This document shows, one piece after another, positions 27,554-35,272 of a DNA stretch of 64,000 nt. Each line of letters begins with the position of its first letter. Positions within the stretch are counted from its first letter, which is position 1. A program made the translations under genes and the position numbers. A model generated the notes under the pieces. It saw only the letters and a list, made by a program, of their open reading frames with translations, did not search any database and was not told the DNA's origin. The DNA is from Anaerolineae bacterium (GTDB lineage Bacteria > Chloroflexota > Anaerolineae > Anaerolineales > Anaerolineaceae): assembly GCA_013178095.1 (NCBI GenBank), contig JABLXK010000002.1, positions 62,001-126,000 on the forward strand, written 5' to 3'.

Positions 27554-28609
27554 TTGTAGTTTATTTTCAGTTCTATTAATCAGATTGGTCAATGCTGAAA
27601 CCAGAATGGTCACTGCTTTTTGATATTCCTCCAGCGAGAGGCATTCATCCTGCGTATGGTCCAGGGCTGAATCGCCGGGTCCATAGACCAGCGCGGGACA
27701 GCGCCAGATGGGAGCGACCGTGTTGAGATCGGCGGTGCCGGTTTTGTAGACAAAAGAAGGAGTTCCCCCATGAGCGCGAATGGCGGCGAGAAAGGAACGC
27801 ACCAGGGGGGTGTTCTTTTCGCAAGTCCAGGCGGGCACAGCGTAGCTCTGCCGCGTGATTTCGGCATCCCCCGCGAAGATGCGCAACTGCTCATACCACT
27901 GTTCGGGAGTAATCGCGGGCGGCAAACGGGTATCGATCTGCAGGATGGCGCGTTGGCGCAGGTGATTTTCATCAGAGCGGATGGCGCGCAAGGTTAAGAG
28001 CAATTGGTCGAATGCGCGCGGCTTACCTGCGTTATATTGACAGGCGTAGCCATGCAGTAAAGACCAGGTCTCAAAAGCAGATTCACAAGCGGTCTGGTTG
28101 CGGCTGGCGGAATGGGACTGGGCGCGCAGGAAGGTTAATTCCGCCCAGGCGACCCCTTTGTACCCCAGGGCAACACGTTGCCAGTGGTTGGGTTCGCCGA
28201 TCACAGCGAAATCAGGCCGATACTGCGCCGCCACAAAGCGCGCCCCGCAGGAATCTCGTTCCTCATCCACCGCGCCGATCACCACAAATTGCCAGCCCTC
28301 TATTTCACCCAAGGCCGCGATGGCATCTACAAATGCGGCCAGAGGCCCTTTGGCATCCACCACGCCGCGCCCATAGAGAACCCCTTTATCTTCGCGCACC
28401 GGCAGCTCGCCGGGGACTGTATCGATATGGCCGAGCAGCACAACCTGGCGCGAACCGCAGCCCATGACCCCAACCGCATTTCCCGCGCCATCCACAAAAC
28501 TTTGGGTGTATCCCAGCGCCTGCATACGGCCGACCAGCCAATCCACGGCGGGTTTCTCACTCCCCGAAGGGCTGTAACGTGAAACCAGTCCAGATAAAGT
28601 CTCGTTCAT
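27536..28609 (-). CDS. lysK: [LysW]-lysine / [LysW]-ornithine hydrolase
   Basis: Last step of the LysW pathway: releases free lysine or ornithine from the C-terminal Glu of the carrier protein. 357 residues, M20 family zinc peptidase. Metal-site motifs: LLGHIDTVPG (His and Asp), GRGVVDAKGPLAAF with the bridging Asp, AVDEERDS with the catalytic Glu pair, and the C-terminal DHTQDE with the last His. Its ATG overlaps the lysJ stop as ATGA, so it is translated in step with lysJ. The terminator stem overlaps the last codons. Product choice between lysine and ornithine is discussed under the leader region. Confidence 0.9.
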   Translation of the reverse strand: MNETLSGLVSRYSPSGSEKPAVDWLVGRMQALGYTQSFVDGAGNAVGVMGCGSRQVVLLGHIDTVPGELPVREDKGVLYGRGVVDAKGPLAAFVDAIAALGEIEGWQFVVIGAVDEERDSCGARFVAAQYRPDFAVIGEPNHWQRVALGYKGVAWAELTFLRAQSHSASRNQTACESAFETWSLLHGYACQYNAGKPRAFDQLLLTLRAIRSDENHLRQRAILQIDTRLPPAITPEQWYEQLRIFAGDAEITRQSYAVPAWTCEKNTPLVRSFLAAIRAHGGTPSFVYKTGTADLNTVAPIWRCPALVYGPGDSALDHTQDECLSLEEYQKAVTILVSALTNLINRTENKLQNTTAD

Positions 28610-29784
28610 CAGGCTATGCCTTCGCTGGAACCTGGAGTCAATACGTCCTCGAGAGCGTCAACAACCTGATCGATCTGTTCATACGAAATCACCAGAGGCG
28701 GCAGCAGGCGGATGACATTCAAGCCGGCGTTGAGCGCAATAACGTGCTTTTCCTGCAAGGCTTTCAGATACGGAGCAGCCTTCTGCTTGAGTTCGATGCC
28801 GACCATCAGCCCCAACCCGCGCACCTCGCGGATCAAGGGGGAGGGGATGGCTTTCAATTTTTGTATCAGGTAAACCCCTTTTTCGGCAGCCTGGCGGGGC
28901 AAGTCTTCCTCCTCCATCACGGTAAGGGCGGCCAAAGCCGCCGCGCAGGAAAGGGGATTACCGCCGAAGGTCGAACCGTGCGTACCGGGAGTGAGGTTTT
29001 TCACATTTTCTCCAATTAGCACGGCGCCCATCGGCAAGCCGCCGGCCAGAGATTTGGCGCAGCACAGCAAGTCGGGGGTAACGCCGAAATGCTGGTAAGC
29101 GAACATCCTGCCGGTGCGGCCGAAACCGGTCTGGACCTCGTCAATGATCAATAATGCGCCGCGATCGGTGCAAATTCGCCGGGCAGCCTGCACAAATTCC
29201 GGGGAAGCGGGATAAACACCTCCTTCGCCCTGTAAAACCTCCAGGATCAGCGCAGCGGTTTTGGCGGAAACTGCTTGATCGAGCGCCTCGATGTTATTAA
29301 AGGGCACATGGCTGAAATCTGGGACTAGCGGCGTGAAAGGTTCGCGGTAATGCTTGTTCCAGGTGGCGGAAAGCGCGCCCAGCGTGCGGCCGTGGAAACA
29401 ACGCATGGCAGCCAGGATGGCAGTGCGGCCGGTGGAGACGCGCGCGAATTTCAGAGCTGCCTCAACACTTTCCGTGCCAGAATTGCAGAAGAAAACGCGC
29501 TCCAATCCGGGCGTAAAGGCGGTCAGTTTTTCCATCAAGGCGGCGCGTTGATCGTTAGGAAAAGTTTCGAAAAGCGTTATCAGTTTGGAGGCTTGTTCGT
29601 AAATGGCAGTGGCCACCCTGGGGTGTGCATGTCCCAGATTGGCCACGCCATGCCCGGAGGAGCAATCCAAGTAAGCAACGTTGTTTTCATCCCACAGGAC
29701 GGCGCCCTGGCCGCGCACGATCACCAGCGGCTGCTTGGCGTAAACGCCCGAGGTATGTTTGGCTTCGGTTTCGACAATATCCAT
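28609..29784 (-). CDS. lysJ: [LysW]-aminoadipate/glutamate semialdehyde aminotransferase
   Basis: PLP enzyme of the ArgD class that aminates the carrier-bound semialdehyde. 391 residues from the ATG at 29784; an upstream in-frame start lacks a ribosome binding site and reads through the lysZ 3' end, while AATAGGAAAAC precedes this ATG. Class III aminotransferase blocks: [44 protein letters not shown] and the PLP lysine in [15 protein letters not shown]. Seven bases after lysZ. The homologous ArgD acts on N-acetyl intermediates, but the gene context here points to LysW-bound substrates. Confidence 0.92.
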   Translation of the reverse strand: MDIVETEAKHTSGVYAKQPLVIVRGQGAVLWDENNVAYLDCSSGHGVANLGHAHPRVATAIYEQASKLITLFETFPNDQRAALMEKLTAFTPGLERVFFCNSGTESVEAALKFARVSTGRTAILAAMRCFHGRTLGALSATWNKHYREPFTPLVPDFSHVPFNNIEALDQAVSAKTAALILEVLQGEGGVYPASPEFVQAARRICTDRGALLIIDEVQTGFGRTGRMFAYQHFGVTPDLLCCAKSLAGGLPMGAVLIGENVKNLTPGTHGSTFGGNPLSCAAALAALTVMEEEDLPRQAAEKGVYLIQKLKAIPSPLIREVRGLGLMVGIELKQKAAPYLKALQEKHVIALNAGLNVIRLLPPLVISYEQIDQVVDALEDVLTPGSSEGIA

Positions 29785-29791
29785 AGTTTTC

Positions 29792-30610
29792 CTATTGAAT
29801 GAGCGTTCCAGCGCCGCCCAGCGCGGCGGTAATGGGCTGCGGGATGCGCCCATCGGCGATGATGACGCGCGCCGTACCGCCTTCCAAAGCTTCCTGCGCG
29901 CCCAGGACTTTCTTTTTCATGCGACCCTGAGCCATTTCCAAAGCAGCCGGAAGCTGTGCCCGGCAAAGCTTTTGTATTAAAGTGCTTTCATCGGGAAATT
30001 CTGCCAGCAGACCCGGCACAGCGGTTAGCAGGATAAGCGTTTCGGCACGCAAGGCGGCAGCCAGCATGGCCGCCGCGCGATCGGCATCCACGTTGAGCGC
30101 TTCGCCTTTGGTGCTGACTGCCACGGGGGCAATCACCGGTAATAAATCGAGGTCGAGCAGGGCATTCAACAAACCGGTGTTAACGGAGTCGATTTTGCCG
30201 GTGTAGTCATCGCGGATGATCTTGCGCTTGCCATTCTCGACGGATTGGATGGAATCCTTGCGCGCGGCCATCATCAAGCCGCCATCCAGACCGCTTAAAC
30301 CGAAGGCATTCACGCCCAGCGAGCGCAATTGTTCGGTGAGCAGGGAATTGACCTTGCCGTTGACCGCCATCAGAAATACTTCCAGGGTTTCGCGGGAAGT
30401 ATAGCGGGAGGTGTAGCCGGAAGGGGAGGTGATGAATTTGGGTGGTTTGCCCAAGGCATCGCCCAAGGCATTGGCTTCTGCGGAACCGCCGTGGACAAAG
30501 ATCAGCTTTTGCCCGCAAGCTACCAGGCGCGCGGCGTCCGCGCAGATGGCGGAAAAATCGAGGCCTTCGGTACCGCCCAGCTTGACAACAATGATCGAGG
30601 AATTACTCAT
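29792..30610 (-). CDS. lysZ: [LysW]-aminoadipate/glutamate kinase
   Basis: Amino acid kinase family member that phosphorylates the side-chain carboxylate of the carrier-bound amino acid. 272 residues from the ATG at 30610 (MSNSSIIVVKLGG); a longer reading would run 45 codons into lysY. Signatures: VVKLGGTEG (residues 7-15), FVHGGSAEANALG, GLSGLDGGLMMA, and NVDADRAAAMLAAALRA, as in ArgB/LysZ. Seventeen bases separate it from lysY upstream. Its ArgB-like fold alone does not separate lysine from arginine use. Confidence 0.92.
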   Translation of the reverse strand: MSNSSIIVVKLGGTEGLDFSAICADAARLVACGQKLIFVHGGSAEANALGDALGKPPKFITSPSGYTSRYTSRETLEVFLMAVNGKVNSLLTEQLRSLGVNAFGLSGLDGGLMMAARKDSIQSVENGKRKIIRDDYTGKIDSVNTGLLNALLDLDLLPVIAPVAVSTKGEALNVDADRAAAMLAAALRAETLILLTAVPGLLAEFPDESTLIQKLCRAQLPAALEMAQGRMKKKVLGAQEALEGGTARVIIADGRIPQPITAALGGAGTLIQ

Positions 30611-30627
30611 ACTCTGTCCCACTCCGC

Positions 30628-31662
30628 TTAGCAGGGGTGCAGCCCGCTGAACTCCAGACCGCAGGTTTCCTCCCAACCCAGCATCAGATTCATGCACTGC
30701 ACGGCCGAACCGGCAGCGCCTTTCATCAGGTTGTCGATGGCGCACATGGATACCACGTGCCCACTGGATTCATCCAAGTCGAAACCGATATCGGCGTAAT
30801 TGGACCCCGCCAGAATTTTAGGCTCGGGCACGCGGTAAATGCCGCGGCTTTCCTTCACCACCCGCATGAACGGATTTTGAGCGGCGGCGGCGCGATAGGC
30901 TTTCCACAGATCTTTTAAGGCAACGCCCTCCCTGACCTGCGCGTGGGCGGTAGCCAGAGCGCCGCGCACCAGATCGACCGAGGTCATGGTCAGGCTGACG
31001 CGCGATAGCTTGCTTTCCTGCAGCACCTCCGCGGTGTGGCGGTGGCCGAAGGGCGAGAAAGTGCGGATGACGTTGGCGCGTTCGGCATGCAGCGAGCCGG
31101 CGTTGCCGGCAGCCCCGGATTCGGAAGAACCCACCTTTATTTCAATGAGGACGGGCGCATCCTTTTCAATCAAACCGGCCTGCACCAGCGGCAGCAAAGC
31201 CAGGTTGGCGGCGGTGGCGTTGCAGCCAACCCCGCTGATGTAACGGGCGTCTTTCATCTCTACGCGATGCAATTCCGGCAAGCCATAAACGAATTTTCCC
31301 AGCCAAGCGGGGGCGGCGTGCGCGTGGCTATACCATTGCGCATAGGCAGCAGCGTCTTTCAGCCGAAAATCGGCGGAAAGATCAATGATACGGGGGGCCA
31401 GCGCGGCGTATTCTTCGATCTTTTGCTGGGCTTCGCCATGGGGCAAGGCCAGGTAAAGCAGGTCGACAGGTTCCAACTGGGCGGGATCGCAGAAGGTGAG
31501 TTGCGTGCGTTTGCGCAGGTTTGGATGCACCTGGTAAACGTACTCACCCAGGTGAGAACGCGAGGTTACCTGACAGACTTCCACTTCGGGATGCCCTAAA
31601 AGCAGGCGCAGCAATTCCCCGCCGCCGTAACCGGAACCGCCCACAATGGATATTTTCAACAT
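30628..31662 (-). CDS. lysY: [LysW]-aminoadipate/glutamate phosphate reductase
   Basis: NADPH-dependent reduction of the acyl phosphate to the semialdehyde; ArgC-like. 344 residues. Rossmann start [21 protein letters not shown], catalytic Cys in [19 protein letters not shown], and the [11 protein letters not shown] block holding the active-site His. Length matches LysY/ArgC. Its ATG overlaps the lysX 3' end by seven bases, indicating coupled translation. Confidence 0.92.
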   Translation of the reverse strand: MLKISIVGGSGYGGGELLRLLLGHPEVEVCQVTSRSHLGEYVYQVHPNLRKRTQLTFCDPAQLEPVDLLYLALPHGEAQQKIEEYAALAPRIIDLSADFRLKDAAAYAQWYSHAHAAPAWLGKFVYGLPELHRVEMKDARYISGVGCNATAANLALLPLVQAGLIEKDAPVLIEIKVGSSESGAAGNAGSLHAERANVIRTFSPFGHRHTAEVLQESKLSRVSLTMTSVDLVRGALATAHAQVREGVALKDLWKAYRAAAAQNPFMRVVKESRGIYRVPEPKILAGSNYADIGFDLDESSGHVVSMCAIDNLMKGAAGSAVQCMNLMLGWEETCGLEFSGLHPC

Positions 31663-32552
31663 ACTTCCTCCTTCGAATGCGCAGGGGACATCCCCTTGCG
31701 GGCGACTTCCAGGGTATAGGTTACGATCTCGCCGGCGATATCCACCCCGCTGAGGGGCTGGGCGGTGTGAAATTCAGTGGTGTGGTTGACTTCGTTGACC
31801 AGCAGTCCCTTTTCAGGATGCTCAATCAGGTCGATGCCCAACACCCCACCGCCGACGGCATGCGCTGCACGCAGGCAGAGTCCTTCGATCTCGGGAGTAA
31901 CCGGGCAGAGTTCCCCGCCGCCCCCGCGGGCGGTGTTGGTGATCCAGTGCTGTGCATTGCGGTAGATGGCTGTCAACACCCGGCCGCCGATCACGATGGC
32001 GCGGATGTCGCGCCCGGGTTTTTGGATGTATTCCTGGATGTAAAAAATGGAGTGCTGCACCGAGCCGAGCGTGGCTTTGTGCTCGAGGAGAGCTTCGGCG
32101 GCTTCACGGTCGTTGACCTTGGCAAGCAGGCGCCCCCAGGAACCGGTCACCGGTTTGAGTACCACCGGGTATCCAAAGGACTCAATGGCCTGCAGCGCAG
32201 CCTCCGGAGTAAAGGCCGTGGCGACATGCGGCTGGGGAACGCCCGCATGGCTCAGGCGTGCGCTGGTGGCCAGCTTATCGCCGCAAATTTCCGCAACGGC
32301 GGCGCTATTCACGGTGGGGACGCCGAAACTGTTCAGCAAGCGCAGTGCATACAAGCCGCTGGTGTAACTGATGCTGCGTTCGAGCACGGCGTCGTATTGC
32401 CGCCAGGGTTGGGGGTGCTCCAGATCGAAAGTAATTTCACGATCGTCGAGGCGGTCGTAATTAACGCCGGAGGATTCGAGCGAGCTGAGGATCCATTTCT
32501 CCTCCACGCGCAGGCGGGAAAACAACACGCCGATTTTCAGGTTGTTTTGCAT
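31656..32552 (-). CDS. lysX: LysW--alpha-aminoadipate/glutamate ligase (LysX/ArgX)
   Basis: ATP-grasp ligase that joins the amino group of aminoadipate or glutamate to the C-terminal Glu of LysW. 298 residues. Signatures: [39 protein letters not shown] (ATP-binding lysine and flexible loop), [30 protein letters not shown] and [12 protein letters not shown]. The last segment is close to Thermus LysX (NEVNHTMEF). I do not trust my memory of the residues that separate LysX from ArgX enough to choose on sequence alone; the arginine-codon leader upstream favours glutamate as the substrate. Confidence 0.9.
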   Translation of the reverse strand: MQNNLKIGVLFSRLRVEEKWILSSLESSGVNYDRLDDREITFDLEHPQPWRQYDAVLERSISYTSGLYALRLLNSFGVPTVNSAAVAEICGDKLATSARLSHAGVPQPHVATAFTPEAALQAIESFGYPVVLKPVTGSWGRLLAKVNDREAAEALLEHKATLGSVQHSIFYIQEYIQKPGRDIRAIVIGGRVLTAIYRNAQHWITNTARGGGGELCPVTPEIEGLCLRAAHAVGGGVLGIDLIEHPEKGLLVNEVNHTTEFHTAQPLSGVDIAGEIVTYTLEVARKGMSPAHSKEEVC

Positions 32553-32573
32553 GGCTGCCTGAATCTGAGGACG

Positions 32574-32744
32574 CTATTCGCCCCAGTCTTCCTGTTCCAT
32601 GGGCGCCGGGCTGACCTGGGCGGGATCGAGCGAAGTCACTTCCAGATCGACGCCGCAATCCGGGCAGACAATGATCTCGCCGACCTCCGTGCCGGTTGAG
32701 AGGGTGATGGCTGCGTCACATTCCGTACAATTTACCGTGTTCAT
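32574..32744 (-). CDS. lysW: LysW amino-group carrier protein
   Basis: 56-codon gene too short for many ORF callers. Translation starts MNTVNCTECDAAITLSTG; zinc-binding cysteines are at 6, 9, 27 and 30 (CTEC, CPDC), and the protein ends in EDWGE, the acidic tail whose terminal Glu carries the growing amino acid. AAGGAG precedes the ATG and 21 bases separate it from lysX. As the carrier it masks the amino group and presents intermediates electrostatically to LysX, Z, Y, J and K, all encoded in order behind it. It is the first structural gene after the attenuator. Confidence 0.95.
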   Translation of the reverse strand: MNTVNCTECDAAITLSTGTEVGEIIVCPDCGVDLEVTSLDPAQVSPAPMEQEDWGE

Positions 32745-32800
32745 TTATTTTTGTCTCCTTGAAAAATAAGAATTGATTGCGTTTTTCCGCAGGCCGGGAA

Positions 32801-32830
32801 AACAAAAAGCCCTCCGGAAAGGAGGGCTTT
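32801..32830 (-). terminator. Intrinsic terminator upstream of lysW
   Basis: Minus-strand 10-bp perfect stem (32830-32821 with 32815-32806), five-base loop, then five T's, G and more T's. It sits between the promoter and lysW, about 60 bases before the lysW start, so it can only matter as a conditional terminator. Confidence 0.85.
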
Positions 32831-32957
32831 GCATGACCTGCGAGGACCTTTGCCGTTAAGAAACGGCAATGTTCAGACGTGACGAAAGCTCCCATCCTTC
32901 CCGGGGAGAAGAGGGCTGCGGTCGTCGAGCGCGTAATAATGCACCAGTCTGAAACAT
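32806..32957 (-). promoter_or_regulatory. Attenuator-like leader of the lysW operon (alternative hairpins 1:2, 2:3, 3:4)
   Basis: On the minus strand four segments can pair in alternative ways. Segment 1 (AGCCCTC, 32917-32911) and segment 3 (AAAGCCCTCC, 32830-32821) share a sequence; segment 2 (GGATGGGAGCTTT, 32897-32885) and segment 4 (GGAGGGCTTT, 32815-32806) share its complement. 3:4 is the terminator; 2:3 would prevent it; 1:2 would release 3. Segments 1 and 2 lie inside the leader ORF, segment 1 immediately after its Arg cluster. A further 8-bp hairpin (TTGCCGTT/AACGGCAA) lies between 2 and 3. This is the geometry of a trp-type attenuator; I inferred pairing by eye. Confidence 0.7.
32856..32957 (-). 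CDS. Putative 33-residue arginine leader peptide
   Basis: ATG at 32957, stop TAA at 32858-32856. Residues 1-20 read MFQTGALLRARRPQPSSPRE. Five of 33 codons are Arg (CGC, CGA, CGA, CGG, CGT), three of them within codons 9-12; there is no Lys codon. The ATG lies only a few bases after the predicted transcript start, so it would be leaderless, as leader-peptide ORFs often are in some phyla. No similarity expected. Ribosome stalling at codons 9-12 would cover segment 1 (codons 14-16) and free segment 2. Function is inferred from position, not from homology. Confidence 0.55.
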   Translation of the reverse strand: MFQTGALLRARRPQPSSPREGWELSSRLNIAVS

Positions 32958-32966
32958 AATGGCGCA

Positions 32967-32994
32967 ATTTTAACACGTGCATGAAATATGTCAA
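32967..32994 (-). promoter_or_regulatory. Promoter of the lysW leader/operon
   Basis: Minus strand TTGACA (32994-32989), 16-base spacer, TAAAAT (32972-32967). Predicted transcript start near 32960, two to four bases before the leader-peptide ATG. Confidence 0.75.
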
Positions 32995-33064
32995 GGAATA
33001 TCGAATAACAGGAATGCCGGGAAAATAAGGGCAAACAGTACGTTTCACCATTTATATGGTTCTC

Positions 33065-33093
33065 TGGACATTTATTCAACTGTCTAGTAAAAT
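33065..33093 (+). promoter_or_regulatory. rpsT promoter
   Basis: TGGACA (33065-33070), 17-base spacer, TAAAAT (33088-33093). Transcript start expected near 33100, about 28 bases before the rpsT start codon. It is divergent from the lysW promoter, with about 70 bases between the two -35 boxes. Confidence 0.6.
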
Positions 33094-33127
33094 AACTCGT
33101 CATTTAACATCAGTTTTGGAGGAAGTC

Positions 33128-33391
33128 TTGGCAAACATTAAGTCCGCTATTAAAAGAAATCGGCAGAATGAAAAACGCCGTGTGCAAAATCGAATTTACC
33201 GCGGCAGCACCCGCACGCTGGTTAAAGAGGCGCGCGAAGCGATTGCTGACGGGAATAAGGAAGCAGCAACCGCTGAAGTCGCCGCTGCCATCCGCAAGCT
33301 CGATCTGGTTGCAACCAAGGGCATCATTCATAAGAACAACGCAGCCCGACGCAAGAGCCGCCTGATGAGGCAGCTAAACAGTATGAAATAG
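33128..33391 (+). CDS. rpsT: 30S ribosomal protein S20
   Basis: 87 residues, basic, binds the 5' domain of 16S rRNA in the small subunit. The family N-terminus ANIKSAIKRNRQNEKRR follows directly on a TTG at 33128, four bases after a GGAGGA ribosome binding site; upstream in-frame starts would add non-family residues and are rejected. The conserved KGIIHKNNAARRKSRL block is near the C-terminus. A rare start codon in S20 is also known in other bacteria, where it limits synthesis. An own promoter and an intrinsic terminator frame it as a single-gene unit. Confidence 0.95.
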   Translation: MANIKSAIKRNRQNEKRRVQNRIYRGSTRTLVKEAREAIADGNKEAATAEVAAAIRKLDLVATKGIIHKNNAARRKSRLMRQLNSMK

Positions 33392-33425
33392 CTGCAAGTT
33401 ATAGTCAAACAAAATATTAACCTGG

Positions 33426-33461
33426 AAAGCGGGAGATGATGCATCTGCCCGCTTTTGTTTT
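33426..33461 (+). terminator. Intrinsic terminator of rpsT
   Basis: Stem of 8 bp (33426-33433 with 33448-33455) continued by 5 bp (33434-33438 with 33442-33446) with one bulged G, ATG loop, followed by TTTTGTTTT. Confidence 0.85.
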
Positions 33462-33470
33462 CAAAAGATA

Positions 33471-33476
33471 TAAAAT
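33471..33476 (+). promoter_or_regulatory. Possible argS -10 box (leaderless start)
   Basis: TAAAAT ends seven bases before the argS ATG and no Shine-Dalgarno is present, so transcription would begin at or next to the start codon. The -35 region overlaps the rpsT terminator and is not convincing. Confidence 0.4.
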
Positions 33477-33482
33477 AACAGT

Positions 33483-35243
33483 ATGTTTGAAAAAGAACAA
33501 TACCTCATCCAGCAACAGATCGTATCAATATTAAAACAGAACGGATTGCCTGAAGAGCCCCTGAAATGGACCTGGATACCCTTCAGCGGCCATTGGGGCA
33601 TTGCCACTTCCATGTTCGGCACAGCCTCCGCGGAAGCGAAGAGCGGGAAAAAGGTGAACGTGAAAGAACGCGCAGCTGAGATCGCCGTACTGGTGCGTGA
33701 AAAAATCGAACTTCCATCTGAATTTGAAAAAATCGAAGCGGTGAATGGTTACGTCAACCTTTATTTTAATTCGGATACTTTCGCGCGCCGCGCTGTCGAT
33801 GTGGTACTCGAGCAAGGCAAGGATTTTGGGCAGGGAGAGCCAAACGGGCGGACCGTGATGGTGGAATATTCGCAGCCCAATACACACAAAGCTTTTCACG
33901 TTGGTCATTTGCGCAATATGGTGCTGGGTTCTTCGATCTGCGACATCATCGAATTTGCCGGCAGCAAAGTGATCCGCGCCAATTACATCGGCGACATCGG
34001 GCTGCATGTGATTAAATGGTTATGGAATTACATGACCTACCATAATGGCGAAATCCCGCCCCGGGAAGGCATGACGCACTGGATGGGCGGATTGTATGCC
34101 GAGGCAGTCAAGCGGCTGGAGGAAAATCCGGACCTGGACGAACAGGTGCGGGCGCTGTTCAAACGCTGGGACGCACGCGATCCCGAAATCGTGGCGCTAT
34201 GGAAGAAAACCCGTCAATGGTCGCTGGATGCGTTCGACCAGGTATATAGCTTATTGGGCATTCGGTTCGAACGCATATACTTCGAGAGCGATGTGGAAGA
34301 TTCCGGTAAGGACATCGTTGCGGGATTAATTGAAAAAGGGCTGGCGAAAGATGAAAGACCGGAAGGCGCCGTGATTGTGGACCTGGACAGCATCATGGGT
34401 ACAAAAGAAAAGTACCGCGTGCTGGTCATTTTACGCTCCGATGGCACTTCGCTTTACTCGACCAAGGATCTTTCATTGGCTATTCAAAAATTCGATGAAT
34501 ATGCGCTTGACCAATCCGTCTACGTGATCGACGTGCGCCAGTCTCTTTATATGCAGCAGATCTTCAAAGTGATGGAGCTGATGGGTTATTCCTGGGCAAA
34601 GAATTGCTATCATCTGGCATACGAGATCGTGAACCTGCCCGGCAATGTCACCATTGCCTCGCGCGAGGGAACGGTGGTGCTGCTGGAGGACCTGATCACT
34701 GAGGCGGAAAAACGCGCGCGGGTAATTGTGGAGGAGAAAAACCCGGATTTGGCTGATGACCTCAAGGCAGTAATCGCACGCTCGGTTGCCATCGGCGCCA
34801 TTAAATATTCGCTGTTAAACCGTGATAACACCAAGATTATCACTTTCGATTGGAACGCCGCCATGGACGTCAACGGTCAGGCCGCGCCTTATATCCAATA
34901 CGCTGCGGTCAGGGCAAATAGCATACTCAGAAAAGTACAATTCTCCATACCCGAAAGCACGCATGTGGGGTATACATTATCCAAAGATGAAGTGGAATTG
35001 GTGGATTATCTGACGCGTTTTCCGCAGGAAGTGCAGCGCGCTGCCAAAGACATGCGTCCGCTGTTGATTGCGAATTATGCTTTCGAACTTGCCAAAGTAT
35101 TCAGCAATTTCTACAATAATTGCCCGGTTTTGACCGCCGAGGGCAGCACGCGGAATTTCCGCCTGCGCATGGTGGCAGCGGCCAGGCAGGTGATCGCCAA
35201 CAGTTTGAGTTTATTGGGAATTGAAGTTCCCGAAGTGATGTAA
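33483..35243 (+). CDS. argS: Arginyl-tRNA synthetase
   Basis: Charges tRNA-Arg with arginine. 586 residues, class Ia. N-terminal Add1 domain (about 1-110), catalytic core with YSQPNTHKAFHVGHLRNMVL holding the HIGH-type motif (HVGH), and anticodon-binding helical domain (about 460-586) ending ANSLSLLGIEVPEVM. As in many ArgRS the KMSKS signature is degenerate; the expected position reads ASREGTVVLLEDL. The gene lies between rpsT and the cDPG-synthetase homologue and is near, though not in, the LysW operon whose leader appears to read charged tRNA-Arg, the product of this enzyme. Confidence 0.95.
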   Translation: MFEKEQYLIQQQIVSILKQNGLPEEPLKWTWIPFSGHWGIATSMFGTASAEAKSGKKVNVKERAAEIAVLVREKIELPSEFEKIEAVNGYVNLYFNSDTFARRAVDVVLEQGKDFGQGEPNGRTVMVEYSQPNTHKAFHVGHLRNMVLGSSICDIIEFAGSKVIRANYIGDIGLHVIKWLWNYMTYHNGEIPPREGMTHWMGGLYAEAVKRLEENPDLDEQVRALFKRWDARDPEIVALWKKTRQWSLDAFDQVYSLLGIRFERIYFESDVEDSGKDIVAGLIEKGLAKDERPEGAVIVDLDSIMGTKEKYRVLVILRSDGTSLYSTKDLSLAIQKFDEYALDQSVYVIDVRQSLYMQQIFKVMELMGYSWAKNCYHLAYEIVNLPGNVTIASREGTVVLLEDLITEAEKRARVIVEEKNPDLADDLKAVIARSVAIGAIKYSLLNRDNTKIITFDWNAAMDVNGQAAPYIQYAAVRANSILRKVQFSIPESTHVGYTLSKDEVELVDYLTRFPQEVQRAAKDMRPLLIANYAFELAKVFSNFYNNCPVLTAEGSTRNFRLRMVAAARQVIANSLSLLGIEVPEVM

Positions 35244-35272
35244 AAATAAATAAACAAAAAAAGGAGAAATGA

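Noticed and set aside
32745..32960. T-box or lysine riboswitch in the lysW leader
   Set aside because: No T-box UGGN-containing motif precedes the terminator (the spot reads AAAGGTCCTCGC) and no lysine riboswitch core blocks are seen. The leader ORF and alternative stems explain the region better.
32716..33051. 111-codon minus-strand ORF across the lysW start and leader
   Set aside because: It overlaps lysW in another frame, the terminator and the promoter; its protein has no family features and its start lies upstream of the promoter.
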